Counted from the first letter of the stretch, positions 1-9,717 are shown. The stretch: 64,000 nucleotides of DNA from Jiangella muralis (GCF_001270745.1 NZ_LFXL01000040.1:17355-81354), one strand, 5' to 3'. Notes: a model not told the origin generated them from the letters alone. Program-made: numbers and translations.

Positions 1-2039
1 GCCCAGATCGGCGGGAGGCCCGCCGCGACGCCGATCTTGACCCGGCCGGGGTGCGGCACGCAGCTGCGCGCCGCCTCGAGCACCAGCCGCACGTCCGTCC
101 AGTCGGGACGCAGCCGGAGCAGCCCGGACTCGATGGCGGAGGAGTCGAGGAGGTCGCCGACCAGGCGCTCCATGCGGGCCGACTCGGTGGTGATGGCGGC
201 GAGGAACCGCTCGATCGACTCGGGATCCCAGACGAGGTCGGGCTGCTGCAGCGTGGAGGCGTAGCCGTGGATCGCGGTCAGCGGCGTGCGCAGCTCGTGG
301 CTGAGGTGCTGCAGCACCTCGCGCTGCAGCTGCTGCGACCGGCGGGCGGCGGCCGCCTCGCGGCGGGCCCGTTCGAGCATCTCCCGCTCCAGCGCCAGCG
401 CGAGCGACCGGCGGGCGTCGTCGAGCAGCTCGACGGCGTCGCGGCCGGGCTCCGCGGGATCGTCCCAGCGGGCCAGCAGCAGCCCGGTGCCGCCGGGGAT
501 CGGCAGCCCCGCGAGCGCCAGGCCGTCGCCGATGCGCCGCGGCCGGTCGGTGCCGGCGGGCGCGGCCTCGGCCAGCTCTCGTAGCCCGGCGTCGGCTGAA
601 CCGTCGATGTCGATGTGCACCCAGCGCGGCTCGCCCCCGGTGAGCTCGGTGACGTCGGTGAGCAGCATGCCCGCCGCCCGGGCGCCGAGGCCGCGGCAGA
701 GCGCGAGCAGCGCGGCGGACAGGCCGCCGTCGACGCGGTCGGGCCCGGCCAGCGTCTCGAGCATGGCCCGTAGCGACTCGAGGATCTCGTTGCGGCGGCT
801 CACCTCCTCGATCAGCCGCTCGCGCTCGATGGCGCTGGCGGCATGGCCGGCGTACAGCGAGACCAGCTCGCGGCGGTCGGCGTCGAGGCGGCCGGCGGAC
901 GTGCTGAAGCCGGTGATGGTGCCGAGGACGCCGGCCGAGCCGACGATCGGAGCGGACCACGCGCTGCGCACGCCCGCCGCGGCGGCCCGCTCCAGGTACC
1001 CCGTCCAGGTCGTGTCGTCGCTGGCGTCGTCGACGACCACCAGCTGCCCGAGCGCCGCGGCCGTGCCGACCAGCCCGCCGGCCGAGCCGACCGGGACCAG
1101 CGCGGCGTCGTCGGCCAGCGCCGGCGGCAGCCCGATGGCGGCGGTGCGGCGCAGCAGCGGCCCGCGCGGCGCGTGGTCGAGCAGGTGCACGCAGAGCATG
1201 TCCTGGTCGAGAGCGGCGGCCGTGGCCGAGACGACGAGCGGCAGCGACGCGGCGGGGTCGGCGGCGGAGAGCTGCTCGACCAGGCTCTTGAGCCGGTTCA
1301 GCTGCCGCCGCGCCGCCGACTCGGTCTCGATGCCCGACATCAGCGCCGCGACGTCGTCGGAGTGCACCTCGGCCGGTGACACCCCGGCGACGATGCGGCC
1401 GTGGCGCAGCACGACGATGCGGTCGGCCAGCGCGAACACCTCGTCGAGGTCGTGGCTGACCAGCACGATCGCCCGGCCGTCGTCGCGCAGGTCGCTCAGC
1501 ACGCGCATGATCTCGGCGCGCCGCAGCACGCTCAGCGAGGCGGTCGGCTCGTCCAGCACCAGCAGGTCGGCGCCGGTGGACAGCGCCCGGGCCAGCGCGA
1601 CCTCCTGCCGCTGCCCGCGCGAGAGGGTATCGACCCGGGCCCGGACGTCGGTGAGCTGCGAGCCGAACCGCTCCAGCGCCCGCCGGGCGTCGGCGGCCAT
1701 GCGGCCCTCGGACAGCAGCAGCCGGGAGTGCTCGCGGCCGAGGAAGACGTTCGCGACGACGTCGAGGTCGTCGCAGAGCCCGAGATCCTGCCAGACGACG
1801 GCGACCGGCGCCTTGGCGCCGTCGGCGGCCGCCACCGCCACCTGGCCCTCGTCGACGTCGGTGTCGCCGGCGATGCAGCGGACCAGTGTCGACTTGCCGG
1901 CGCCGTTCTCACCGACGACGGCGACGATCTCGCCGCCGCGCACGCTCAGCGTGACGCCGTCGAGCGCACGCAGCCGTCCGTAGCGCTTGGTGACGCCGCG
2001 CAGCTCGAGGATCGGCGCGGCGCTGCCGCGGTCGGTCAT
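1..2039 (-). CDS. ABC ATPase-GAF-histidine kinase fusion protein (C-terminus outside window)
   Basis: One open frame of about 680 codons runs from an ATG at 2039 to the window edge. Residues 1-230 are an ABC ATPase most like sugar importers: Walker A GENGAGKST at 43-51, signature LSRGQ at 139-143, then LLVLDEP and the H-loop VSHD. A GAF-like segment follows (about 245-400), a second GAF-like stretch (about 410-540), then a kinase dimerisation helix with the H-box SHELRTPL (phospho-acceptor His581). The frame is still open where the catalytic HATPase domain should begin. A transporter motor fused to a sensor kinase suggests that ATPase or transport state is relayed to gene expression, but this is inference. 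Partner permease and response regulator are not in view. Domain identities are firm for ABC and HisKA, softer for the GAF regions. Confidence 0.85.
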   Translation of the reverse strand, partial: MTDRGSAAPILELRGVTKRYGRLRALDGVTLSVRGGEIVAVVGENGAGKSTLVRCIAGDTDVDEGQVAVAAADGAKAPVAVVWQDLGLCDDLDVVANVFLGREHSRLLLSEGRMAADARRALERFGSQLTDVRARVDTLSRGQRQEVALARALSTGADLLVLDEPTASLSVLRRAEIMRVLSDLRDDGRAIVLVSHDLDEVFALADRIVVLRHGRIVAGVSPAEVHSDDVAALMSGIETESAARRQLNRLKSLVEQLSAADPAASLPLVVSATAAALDQDMLCVHLLDHAPRGPLLRRTAAIGLPPALADDAALVPVGSAGGLVGTAAALGQLVVVDDASDDTTWTGYLERAAAAGVRSAWSAPIVGSAGVLGTITGFSTSAGRLDADRRELVSLYAGHAASAIERERLIEEVSRRNEILESLRAMLETLAGPDRVDGGLSAALLALCRGLGARAAGMLLTDVTELTGGEPRWVHIDIDGSADAGLRELAEAAPAGTDRPRRIGDGLALAGLPIPGGTGLLLARWDDPAEPGRDAVELLDDARRSLALALEREMLERARREAAAARRSQQLQREVLQHLSHELRTPLTAIHGYASTLQQPDLVWDPESIERFLAAITTESARMERLVGDLLDSSAIESGLLRLRPDWTDVRLVLEAARSCVPHPGRVKIGVAAGLPPIW

Positions 2040-2090
2040 GCCCCCATCTTCGCTGACGACGGCTGCGCATGCCATCAGGCGGGCGGCGCC

Positions 2091-2294
2091 TCAGCCGTTG
2101 TCGTCCTCGTCGTCTTCGTCGTCCTCGGGTGGGACGCCCGGCGACTCCGAGCCGTACCCGGGTGCGGGCACCGGGTTGCCCGGCGACTCCGAACCGTGCT
2201 CCGGCGGTGGTACCGGATTGCCCGGCGATTCCGAGCCCTGTCCGGGTGTGGTCGTCGGATCGCCCGGCGACTCCGATCCTTCTCGGTGTGCCAT
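2091..2294 (-). CDS. 67-residue protein made of 14-residue repeats
   Basis: A small frame starts at an ATG preceded by an AAGGGGGA-type ribosome site. It consists of three 14-residue units beginning GSESPG(D/N)P, a fourth partial GSESPG unit, and an acidic tail DDEDDEDDNG. At DNA level this is a 42-bp tandem repeat. There is no signal peptide, membrane segment or cysteine, and the composition (Gly, Ser, Pro, Asp, Glu) predicts disorder. It sits 51 bp upstream of the ABC-kinase fusion on the same strand and could be co-transcribed with it. No family is recognised and no function is claimed. The regular protein repeat in this frame and the good ribosome site support real coding over a random high-GC frame. 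Confidence 0.55.
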   Translation of the reverse strand: MAHREGSESPGDPTTTPGQGSESPGNPVPPPEHGSESPGNPVPAPGYGSESPGVPPEDDEDDEDDNG

Positions 2295-2361
2295 GGGAGT
2301 CCCCCTTCTCGATCCCGCCGACTGACCGAGTACCCGGACGGCGCCGGCCGAAACACGCGAC

Positions 2362-2396
2362 GTGCCCCGCCGCGCCGAGTGGGCGCGACGGGGCAC
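2362..2396 (-). terminator. Hairpin terminator after the APC permease
   Basis: Two 15-base arms (2362-2376 and 2382-2396) pair with one mismatch around a 5-base loop, just past the stop of the leftward permease gene. No U-tract follows, as is usual for high-GC actinobacterial terminators. Confidence 0.6.
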
Positions 2397-2408
2397 GGGC
2401 GCTGCCGA

Positions 2409-3935
2409 TCAGCGCAGCGACGGCTGACCCGGTTCGTCCTCCTCCTGGGCCGAGAGGTCGAGGACGGAGACGCCGGTGGCGGCGTTCGCGCCGCGGCCGA
2501 TCGCCTCGTACACCTCCGGGCGGGTCGCCTTGAGGAACCGTGCCCAGAGGAGCCCGATGAGGGCCGCGACGAGGAACAGGCCGGGCAGGATCCACCGCTC
2601 CGGCGCGTCCGGCGCGGACCCGATGAGGATGTCGTAGTTCGCGATCGCCAGGATCACGACGATCGCCAGCAGGATCGTCGCCAGCACCGGCGCGACGACC
2701 CGCCGCCAGGGGTTCTCGCCGGACGGATGCCGGGCGAAGAAGGCGAGTACGGCCACCGAGGTGAGGGTCACCAGGGCCAGCACACCGAACCCGCCCGAGG
2801 TGCCGAGGTTGAAGAACAGCTGCACCAGCGGGTCGAGGTCGAACACCGCGTAGACCACGATGACGACCAGGCCGATGACGCTCTGCACGATCGACGCGGC
2901 CACCGGCGCGCCCGTCGACGCCGACGTGCGGCCGAGCCCGCTGGGCAGCACCCGCTCGCGGCCGAGCGCGAAGACGTACCGGGCGACGGTGTTGTGGAAG
3001 GAGATCATCGCGGCGAACACCGAGGTCACGAACAGCGTCTCGCCGATATCCACCCACGTGGCGCCGAGGAACTCGCCGGCTTGGACGAAGATCACGCCGT
3101 TCTGGAACTCCTGCGCGAACGGGACGATGTTGTCCGGCCCGGCGGCCACCGTCATCGCCCACGACGCCAGCACGTAGACCACGGCGACGACGGTGATCGA
3201 GATGTACGTGGCCAGCGCGATGGTGCGCTTCGGGTTGCGGGACTCCTCGGAGTACACGACCGACGCCTCGAAGCCGACGAAGCCGAGCACCGCCAGCACC
3301 AGGATCGCGCCGGCGCCGGACTCGAACAGGTTCCCGACCTGTAGCGCGTCGTACGTGACCTCGCCGTCGGCCGGGTTCCCGAGACTGGCCACCGCGTAGA
3401 TGAGGATGATGGCCATCTCCGCGAGCAGCAGCACCGCGAGGATCGTGCCGTTGACGTCGATGCGCAGCACGCCGAGGATGCCGACGATCGCCCAGGCGAT
3501 CAGCGCGACCACCCACCAGTCGACGGTGATGCCGAACCATTGGTCCAGCTGCGGCGCGGCGGCGACGCCGATGATGCCGTAGAGCCCGACCTGGAGCAGG
3601 TTGTACGCCAGCAGCGCCATGTACGCCGCGGAGACCCCGGCCGGTCGGCCCAGGCCGTGCGTGACGTAGGTGTAGAACGCGCCGGCGTTGGTGATGTGCC
3701 GCGACATCGCGACGTAGCCGACGCTGAACAGCGCCAGCAACGCCGCGATCGCGACGAACGCGATGGGCAGGCCGATGATGCCGGTGACCGCGAAACCGGT
3801 GGTCACGACGCCGGCGACGACGGTGAGCGGTGTCGCGGCGCTGAGGACGAAGAACACGACGGCGGGGACGCCGAGCCTGTTGCTGGCGAGCGTCCGCGAC
3901 ACGCGGTCGGCGCCCAGGCGGCTCGAATGGGACAC
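2409..3935 (-). CDS. APC-superfamily amino acid/polyamine permease
   Basis: The 508-residue product is an integral membrane protein with about 12 hydrophobic helices and APC-family features: an unwound first helix (VVFFVLSAATPLTVVAG), GAFYTYVTHGLGRP after helix 2, and FVGFEASVVYSEESRNPKRT in the middle. It should import an amino acid or amine by proton coupling. The GTG start at 3935 is chosen because AAGGAGA lies 7 bases upstream. The longer frame from 4025 would add 30 polar residues and run into the neighbouring gene. The copper amine oxidase about 1 kb away suggests an amine substrate, which is inference. Confidence 0.85.
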   Translation of the reverse strand: MSHSSRLGADRVSRTLASNRLGVPAVVFFVLSAATPLTVVAGVVTTGFAVTGIIGLPIAFVAIAALLALFSVGYVAMSRHITNAGAFYTYVTHGLGRPAGVSAAYMALLAYNLLQVGLYGIIGVAAAPQLDQWFGITVDWWVVALIAWAIVGILGVLRIDVNGTILAVLLLAEMAIILIYAVASLGNPADGEVTYDALQVGNLFESGAGAILVLAVLGFVGFEASVVYSEESRNPKRTIALATYISITVVAVVYVLASWAMTVAAGPDNIVPFAQEFQNGVIFVQAGEFLGATWVDIGETLFVTSVFAAMISFHNTVARYVFALGRERVLPSGLGRTSASTGAPVAASIVQSVIGLVVIVVYAVFDLDPLVQLFFNLGTSGGFGVLALVTLTSVAVLAFFARHPSGENPWRRVVAPVLATILLAIVVILAIANYDILIGSAPDAPERWILPGLFLVAALIGLLWARFLKATRPEVYEAIGRGANAATGVSVLDLSAQEEDEPGQPSLR

Positions 3936-3999
3936 GGGGGACTCTCCTTGATGGGTCTGCGGGATCTCCGTGGTGGGGGTCGGGTCGCCGGAGGTCGCG

Positions 4000-4623
4000 C
4001 TATCGGGGACTGAGGGTGGCGTCACCCACAGCTGCTTCGGTATGGGCCAGGACCTCGCGCATCGACATGGGCATCGATCCGACCGCGGCGGCGATGTGGC
4101 GCAACGTGACGGCGTCGCCGTCCCACCACACCCCCTTGGTGAAGCCGGTCACCGCGATCAGGCCGGCCAGCATGGCGTCGTGGAAGTCGAGTGGATCGCC
4201 GCGGTTGACCAGCCCGTACAGCCGGTCGCTGGGCCAGGCCGCGACCTTCGGGTCGACCGGCAGGTACCGGACCGAGCTCCCGAACAGCTTGCGGGACTTG
4301 ATCGGTTCGATCTCGCCCTCGCGGGTCAGCCGGACCGCGACCCGCTCGAGCGCGCTCTGGGAGAGGAACGCCAGCCAGGTACGCAGCGACCGAGTCTGCT
4401 GGTCAGCCGTGAGCTGGCGGACGATCCGGTAGCCCAGGTCGTCGGCCGGCGGCTGGGCGCCAGTCAGTGACAGGGTTCCCGACGCGACGTGCAGGTTGTT
4501 GTTGAGGATCAGCTCACCGAGCAGCGCACCGGCCAGCCCGAGCCCTGCGGCCCGGGCGTTCAGCCGGAGCTTGCCGCTGCCGACATCGTGAACGATGTGG
4601 AAGAAATCATTGGCCAGCAGCAC
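4000..4623 (-). CDS. GPP34 (GOLPH3-like) family protein
   Basis: The product resembles the actinobacterial GPP34 family, homologues of the eukaryotic Golgi phosphoprotein GOLPH3/Vps74 that binds phosphoinositides. Family features include the opening VLLANDFFHIVHD, the helical LGLAGALLGELIL stretch, the central RLTREGEI(E) segment and the closing helical DAMLAGLIAVTGF region. A GTG start at 4623 (207 residues) gives the usual family length. Starts at 4683 or 4710 would add a basic, proline-rich leader without family similarity. Bacterial members have no established role. The gene lies 64 bp upstream of the permease on the same strand. Confidence 0.7.
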   Translation of the reverse strand: MLLANDFFHIVHDVGSGKLRLNARAAGLGLAGALLGELILNNNLHVASGTLSLTGAQPPADDLGYRIVRQLTADQQTRSLRTWLAFLSQSALERVAVRLTREGEIEPIKSRKLFGSSVRYLPVDPKVAAWPSDRLYGLVNRGDPLDFHDAMLAGLIAVTGFTKGVWWDGDAVTLRHIAAAVGSMPMSMREVLAHTEAAVGDATLSPR

Positions 4624-4912
4624 TCCGCCTGCACCTCCACCCCGGATGCGAGGACCGGGATGAGACGGGACGGCCGGGGCCATACGGGACAGGGACAGGC
4701 GCGCTCCCACCCTTGAAGCGCGCGTTTCGAACCGACAGCGGTGCTCGCGGTGCCGCGTTCCGATTCACGCCCGGTAGTTTGTCGGCCTTTGTCCGCTGAG
4801 ACAAGAGGCAATTTCAGCGGTAATGCGCCGGACGCCCGTGACGCCTTACATAGTCGCTTTGCGACCGCTATGTCTTGACGACATCGGTGCCGGGCCGCGA
4901 GTCTATGGCGTT

Positions 4913-6853
4913 GTGACGGTCACGCCCGTGCGCACGCACCCGCTCCAGCGTCTGTCCGCGGACGAGATCCGCGCGGCTCGCGCCCTCCTCGACGACAACG
5001 GCCTGCTCACGCCGGCGACCAGGTTCGCGCTGCTCGGCCTGGAAGAACCGGACAAACTGACGGTGCTCGGCCACCGCGACGGCGACCAGGTCGACCGTCG
5101 CGTCCGCGCCGTGCTGCTCGACCTCGAGACCGGCGCCGCGCGCACCGTCATCGCGTCGCTCAGCCGCGGCGCCGTCGACTCCGTCGAGGTGATCGACCCG
5201 GTCACGGACGGCCAGCCGCCGATCCTGCTCGAGGAACTGATGACCGTCGACGAGATCGTCAAGGCCGACGCCGGCTGGCGCGCGGCCATGGAGCGCCGCG
5301 GCATCACCGACCTCGACCTCGTGCGCCCGTGCCCGCTGGCGGCCGGCAACTTCGGCATCCCCGCCGAGAGCGGCCGCCGGGTGCTGCACGTGCTCTCGTT
5401 CCTGCAGCACCGGCCCGACGATCACGCCTGGGCGCACCCCATCGACGGCGTCGTCGCCTACGTCGACCTGATCGAGAAGACGGTCATCGAGCTCATCGAC
5501 GACGCCGTCCTGCCGATCCCGGACGAGGAGGCCAACCACGACGACCCGGCCTACACCGGCCCGCCGCGCACGACGTTGAAGCCGATCGAGATCACCCAGC
5601 CCGAGGGGCCGAGTTTCACCGTCGAGGACGACGTCGTCACGTGGGAGAACTGGAGCTTCCGGGTCGGCTTCGACCCGCGCGAGGGCCTGGTGCTGCACCA
5701 GCTCGGCTGGCGCGAGGGCGACCGCGTCCGGCCCGTCGTCTACCGCGCCTCCGTGGCGGAGATGGTGGTCCCGTACGCCGACCCCAGCCCGGTGCGGTTC
5801 TGGCAGAGCTACTTCGACGTCGGCGAGTACCTGCTCGGTGACCAGGTCAACTCGCTCGAGCTGGGCTGCGACTGCCTCGGCGAGATCCACTACTTCGACG
5901 CCGTCCTCGCCGACGGCGACGGCCGGCCGCGCGAGGTCCGCAACGCCGTCTGCCTGCACGAAGAGGACTACGGCGTGCTGTGGAAGCACACCGACATCTT
6001 CACCGAGTCGGCCGAGACGCGGCGGCAGCGGCGGCTGGTGATCTCGTTCTTCGTCACCGTCGGCAACTACGACTACGGCTTCTACTGGTACCTCTACCTC
6101 GACGGGACGATCCAGCTGGAGGTCAAGGCCACCGGCGTCGTGGCGACGTCGTCGTACCGGCCCGACAGCGCCTACGCCTCGGAGGTGGCTCCGGGTCTCG
6201 GCGCGCCGTACCACCAGCACCTCTACTGCGCCCGCCTCGACATGATGGTCGACGGCCTCGACAACTCCGTCGACGAGCTGGAGGTGCAGCAGCTGCCGAT
6301 CGGCCCGGCCAACCCGAACGGCAACGCGTTCACCCGGCGCGGCACCCGGCTGCGCACCGAGGCGCAGGGTGCGCGGGCGGCCGACCCGCTGGCCGCGCGC
6401 ACATGGCGGATCTCCAGCTCCGACTCCACCAACCGGCTCGGCCGGCCGGTGGCGTACGAGCTGCGCCCCGAGGGCCGGCCGATGCTGCTGGCCGACCCCG
6501 CGTCGGCGACTGCGAACCGGGCGGGGTTCGCGACGAGGTCGCTGTGGGTCACCCGCTACGACCCGGACGAGCGCTACCCCGCGGGCGATCTCATCAACCA
6601 GCACCCCGGCGGCGCCGGCCTCCCGGCGTACGCCGCGGCCGACCGCGCCATCGAGGACCAGGACATCGTGCTCTGGCACACCTTCGGCGCCGTGCACTTC
6701 CCGCGCCCGGAGGACTGGCCGGTCATGCCGGTGGAGTACAGCGGGTTCACGCTGCGGCCGGTCGGCTTCTTCGACCGCAACCCGACGCTGGACGTGCCGG
6801 TGACGCCGTCCCGCCACTGCGGCCACCACGGCGGCGAGCACCACCACGGGTGA
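4913..6853 (+). CDS. Copper-containing primary-amine oxidase
   Basis: This enzyme oxidises primary amines to aldehydes, ammonia and hydrogen peroxide using copper and a self-made topaquinone cofactor. The topaquinone motif NYDYGF is present with precursor Tyr386. The copper ligands are visible as HQH in YHQHLYCARLD and the distal His in FGAVHFPRPEDWPVMP. The catalytic Asp is in YFDVGEYLLG. The GTG at 4913 gives 646 residues, matching the bacterial family. A longer frame from 4823 exists, but its extra 30 residues are not family-like. There is no signal peptide, so the enzyme is cytoplasmic. With the nearby APC permease it may form an amine-use unit. Confidence 0.92.
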   Translation: MTVTPVRTHPLQRLSADEIRAARALLDDNGLLTPATRFALLGLEEPDKLTVLGHRDGDQVDRRVRAVLLDLETGAARTVIASLSRGAVDSVEVIDPVTDGQPPILLEELMTVDEIVKADAGWRAAMERRGITDLDLVRPCPLAAGNFGIPAESGRRVLHVLSFLQHRPDDHAWAHPIDGVVAYVDLIEKTVIELIDDAVLPIPDEEANHDDPAYTGPPRTTLKPIEITQPEGPSFTVEDDVVTWENWSFRVGFDPREGLVLHQLGWREGDRVRPVVYRASVAEMVVPYADPSPVRFWQSYFDVGEYLLGDQVNSLELGCDCLGEIHYFDAVLADGDGRPREVRNAVCLHEEDYGVLWKHTDIFTESAETRRQRRLVISFFVTVGNYDYGFYWYLYLDGTIQLEVKATGVVATSSYRPDSAYASEVAPGLGAPYHQHLYCARLDMMVDGLDNSVDELEVQQLPIGPANPNGNAFTRRGTRLRTEAQGARAADPLAARTWRISSSDSTNRLGRPVAYELRPEGRPMLLADPASATANRAGFATRSLWVTRYDPDERYPAGDLINQHPGGAGLPAYAAADRAIEDQDIVLWHTFGAVHFPRPEDWPVMPVEYSGFTLRPVGFFDRNPTLDVPVTPSRHCGHHGGEHHHG

Positions 6854-7055
6854 CACGGCGGGAGGCCATGTCGCCGACCAACGCCGACGCTGACCATCGG
6901 CTTCGACGTTGGACGGAGGGTCGGCGCTGAGCTTCCGTCATCTGTCGGGTGCCATGTCACCGTGCGCCCGGTACCGTCGCTGAGCACCATTCTCATCACG
7001 GACCGGACCGGCTCCGGCCCGCGATGAGGCACGCGCACGGTGAGACGGAGACCGT

Positions 7056-9707
7056 ATGAAGAAGATCGTCGCCGCGCTCGCGCCGGCGGCACTGTCGGCA
7101 GGCCTCCTGACGGTGCCCATGGCGGGCGTCCCGTCGGCCAACGAGGCCCTGCCGCAGTGGCCGGAGGTGGGCAGCGCGCGGGTCGTCCCGCTCCAGGAGA
7201 CGGGCTCGCCGAACGAGCGCCTCAACCTGATCGTCATCTGCGACGGCTACCAGGCCGACGAGCTGGAGCGATGCGAGCAGGACGTCGACCGCAACCAGGC
7301 CATCCAGTGGGGCGTGGAGCCGTTCCGCAGCTACCGCGACTACATCAACGTCTACCTGCTGCAGATCGTGTCGCCGGACTCCGGCGTGCGGCGCGACCCG
7401 GAGGAGGACGCGTCCAACGAGGTCAGGGACCGCAAGAACACGCCGATGCGGCTCTGGTACTCCGACGGGCTGACGAACCCGCTGGCCCGCGGCATCACGT
7501 ACGGCGGTGCGCTGGACCCGGGCGGTTGCCCCGGCCACCCGTCGGGCAACGCGAACCCCACCTACCCGCTGGCGCCCGGCATCCTCGGCGACACCCGGTG
7601 CAGCGGCAACCAGCAGCGGGCGATGTACCTGAACTCGTACGTCGCGCCGGTGCTGGGGCTGGAACCGGGCGTGTTCCGGCCCTCCGGCGGCTCGAACTCC
7701 GGGCCGCAGAACGTGCAGACGCTGGCCATCTCGAACACCTTCACCTACGGCGGCATCGGCGGCCGTGACGCGACGGCGTCCGGTGGCAGCCCGCAGTCGC
7801 CGCTGATCTCGCTGCACGAGCTGGGCCACTCGCTGGGCACACTGGCCGACGAGTACCCGTACTCGGACCGGCCGACCCCCGGCCCGCCGCACGGGCCGAA
7901 CGAGCCGAGCTCGTTCCACCACACCCGGCAGACGTCGGAGCAGCTGACCGCCAACCAGTCGAAGTGGTACCGCTGGCTGGGCGAGGAGAGCCTGTCCGGC
8001 GGCCCGATCCGCGCCGCCGACGAGGACGGCTACGAGAGCGGCACCTACAACGGCTCGAACGTGTGGCGGCCCAGCTCGCACTCGATGATGCGCTGGATCG
8101 GCTTCTACTTCGACCAGGTCGGCCTCGAGCACATGGTGGCCCGGATCACCGGCCAGCGCGACAAGGGCCGGCTGAGCCTGCTGCACACGCCGGCCGGCAC
8201 CGTCGCCCGCGACGACGTGCTCTGGCTGCAGACCACCCACCCGCGCTTCCACGACCTGCAGGTGACGTGGCGCAGCGGCGGCCCGGACGGCCCGGTGCTG
8301 GCCACCGGCACCCGCAACCTCGACCTCGGTGAGCTGGGCCTCGCGCCCGGCACGACGGTGCACGTCGAGGTCCGCGACCCGGTCGGCCCGGACGGCATCG
8401 ACTGGGTGCGCAACCCGTCGACGAACAACACCGCGACCGACTCCGGCTACAACGGCCCGCGGTTCGTGCAGACCCGCACCTGGACGGTGGGCGACACGAC
8501 GGCCGCGGCGGACACCGTCGCGCCGGAGATCACCGGCTCGACGCCCACGACCCGCCCGGTCGCCGGCGACGAGGTCGTCTTCGTCGAGACCACCCGCCCG
8601 TCGGGCCGCGTCCTGGACGTCGCGTGGACGCTGAACGGCGCGGCGGTGGCCGCGACCGGTGACGGCCGGGCGCTCGACCTCGGCGCGCTGGAGCTCCCCG
8701 CCGGCACGCACGAACTGACGGCGACGGTGACCGACCCGGCCGCGCCGGGCGGCTCCGACACCGCCACCTGGACCGTCGACAACGCCCTGCCGACGGCGCC
8801 GCGCACGCTGTCCGAGCCGCTCACCACGATGACGTCGGACGACGGCCACGGCATCTACTTCGACGGCTGGGACATGTGGCTGGAGCCGCAGGACGACCGC
8901 GCCGGCTACGAGGGCGAGCCGTACGTCGTCGGCGAACTGCGGCTCAACGGCGACGGCTGGTTCAACTACTTCGGGTTCCCGGAGCAGCCGATGCCGGAGT
9001 CGCCGTTCGAGTTCCGCCACTCCGGCCAGGTCGTCAAGGCGCTGACCTACGGCAACCTGGGCACCGGCGGGCTGTCGAAGGCCGCGTTCGAGCAGAACTA
9101 CGGCCCGGACGACCCGAACGGCCCGTTCGTGCCCGGCTACGGCACGCACACCGTCGAGCACCGGGCCGTCGACCCGGCCGGCAACATCGGCGCGGCGGAG
9201 TCGTACACCGCGACGGTGCTGCCCGGCGCCGAGCTGGAGTGCACCCAGACCATCAAGGGCCCGCGGGCCGGCTCGCTGCTGGTCACCAGCGGTGTGACCT
9301 GCCTCGACGGAGCGACGGTGGCCGGCACGGTGACCGTCCGCTCCGGCGCCTCGCTGGTCGTGCGGAACAGCACCGTCAGCGGCAGCCTGCTTGCCGACGG
9401 CGCCACCGAGGTCCAGCTGCTCGGCTCGACGCTGGCCGGCCAGGTCCGCGTCACCGGCACCGTGAACGGCGTCACCGCTGCCGGGTCGACGTTCCGTGGC
9501 TCGGTCGCGCTGGCGGGCAACGGGCGGGTTCCGGGCAACGCCTCGGAGCAGCGGTTCACGCAGTACGGCGAGGTGTACGGGCCGATCCTGGCGGGCAACT
9601 CGTTCGCCGGCCGGCTCAGCTGCTCCGGCAGCAGCGCGCCCGTGCGCGACTTCGGCGCGGCGAACGAGCTGCGCGGCGTCGCTTCAGGGGAGTGCTCGGC
9701 GCTCTGA
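7056..9707 (+). CDS. Secreted M64-family zinc metallopeptidase
   Basis: An 883-residue exported protein. Residues 1-30 form a Sec signal (MKK, then a hydrophobic core ending near PSANE). The metallopeptidase domain carries HELGHSLGTLADEY at 254-267: zinc ligands His254 and His258, catalytic Glu255, and the DEY extension typical of the IgA-peptidase M64 family. Two Ig-like beta-sandwich segments follow (about 375-580), then a region ending in repetitive short beta strands (about 735-883) reminiscent of a bactofilin-like or beta-helix tail. A purine-rich GGAGAC precedes the ATG. A strong hairpin follows the stop, so it is probably monocistronic. The natural substrate is unknown. Confidence 0.85.
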   Translation: MKKIVAALAPAALSAGLLTVPMAGVPSANEALPQWPEVGSARVVPLQETGSPNERLNLIVICDGYQADELERCEQDVDRNQAIQWGVEPFRSYRDYINVYLLQIVSPDSGVRRDPEEDASNEVRDRKNTPMRLWYSDGLTNPLARGITYGGALDPGGCPGHPSGNANPTYPLAPGILGDTRCSGNQQRAMYLNSYVAPVLGLEPGVFRPSGGSNSGPQNVQTLAISNTFTYGGIGGRDATASGGSPQSPLISLHELGHSLGTLADEYPYSDRPTPGPPHGPNEPSSFHHTRQTSEQLTANQSKWYRWLGEESLSGGPIRAADEDGYESGTYNGSNVWRPSSHSMMRWIGFYFDQVGLEHMVARITGQRDKGRLSLLHTPAGTVARDDVLWLQTTHPRFHDLQVTWRSGGPDGPVLATGTRNLDLGELGLAPGTTVHVEVRDPVGPDGIDWVRNPSTNNTATDSGYNGPRFVQTRTWTVGDTTAAADTVAPEITGSTPTTRPVAGDEVVFVETTRPSGRVLDVAWTLNGAAVAATGDGRALDLGALELPAGTHELTATVTDPAAPGGSDTATWTVDNALPTAPRTLSEPLTTMTSDDGHGIYFDGWDMWLEPQDDRAGYEGEPYVVGELRLNGDGWFNYFGFPEQPMPESPFEFRHSGQVVKALTYGNLGTGGLSKAAFEQNYGPDDPNGPFVPGYGTHTVEHRAVDPAGNIGAAESYTATVLPGAELECTQTIKGPRAGSLLVTSGVTCLDGATVAGTVTVRSGASLVVRNSTVSGSLLADGATEVQLLGSTLAGQVRVTGTVNGVTAAGSTFRGSVALAGNGRVPGNASEQRFTQYGEVYGPILAGNSFAGRLSCSGSSAPVRDFGAANELRGVASGECSAL

Positions 9708-9717
9708 CCGACGCCCA

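Noticed and set aside
286..1983. 565-codon forward frame, Ser/Arg-rich
   Set aside because: It is antisense to the ABC-kinase fusion and has the Arg/Ser/Ala composition of a high-GC shadow frame with no family motif.
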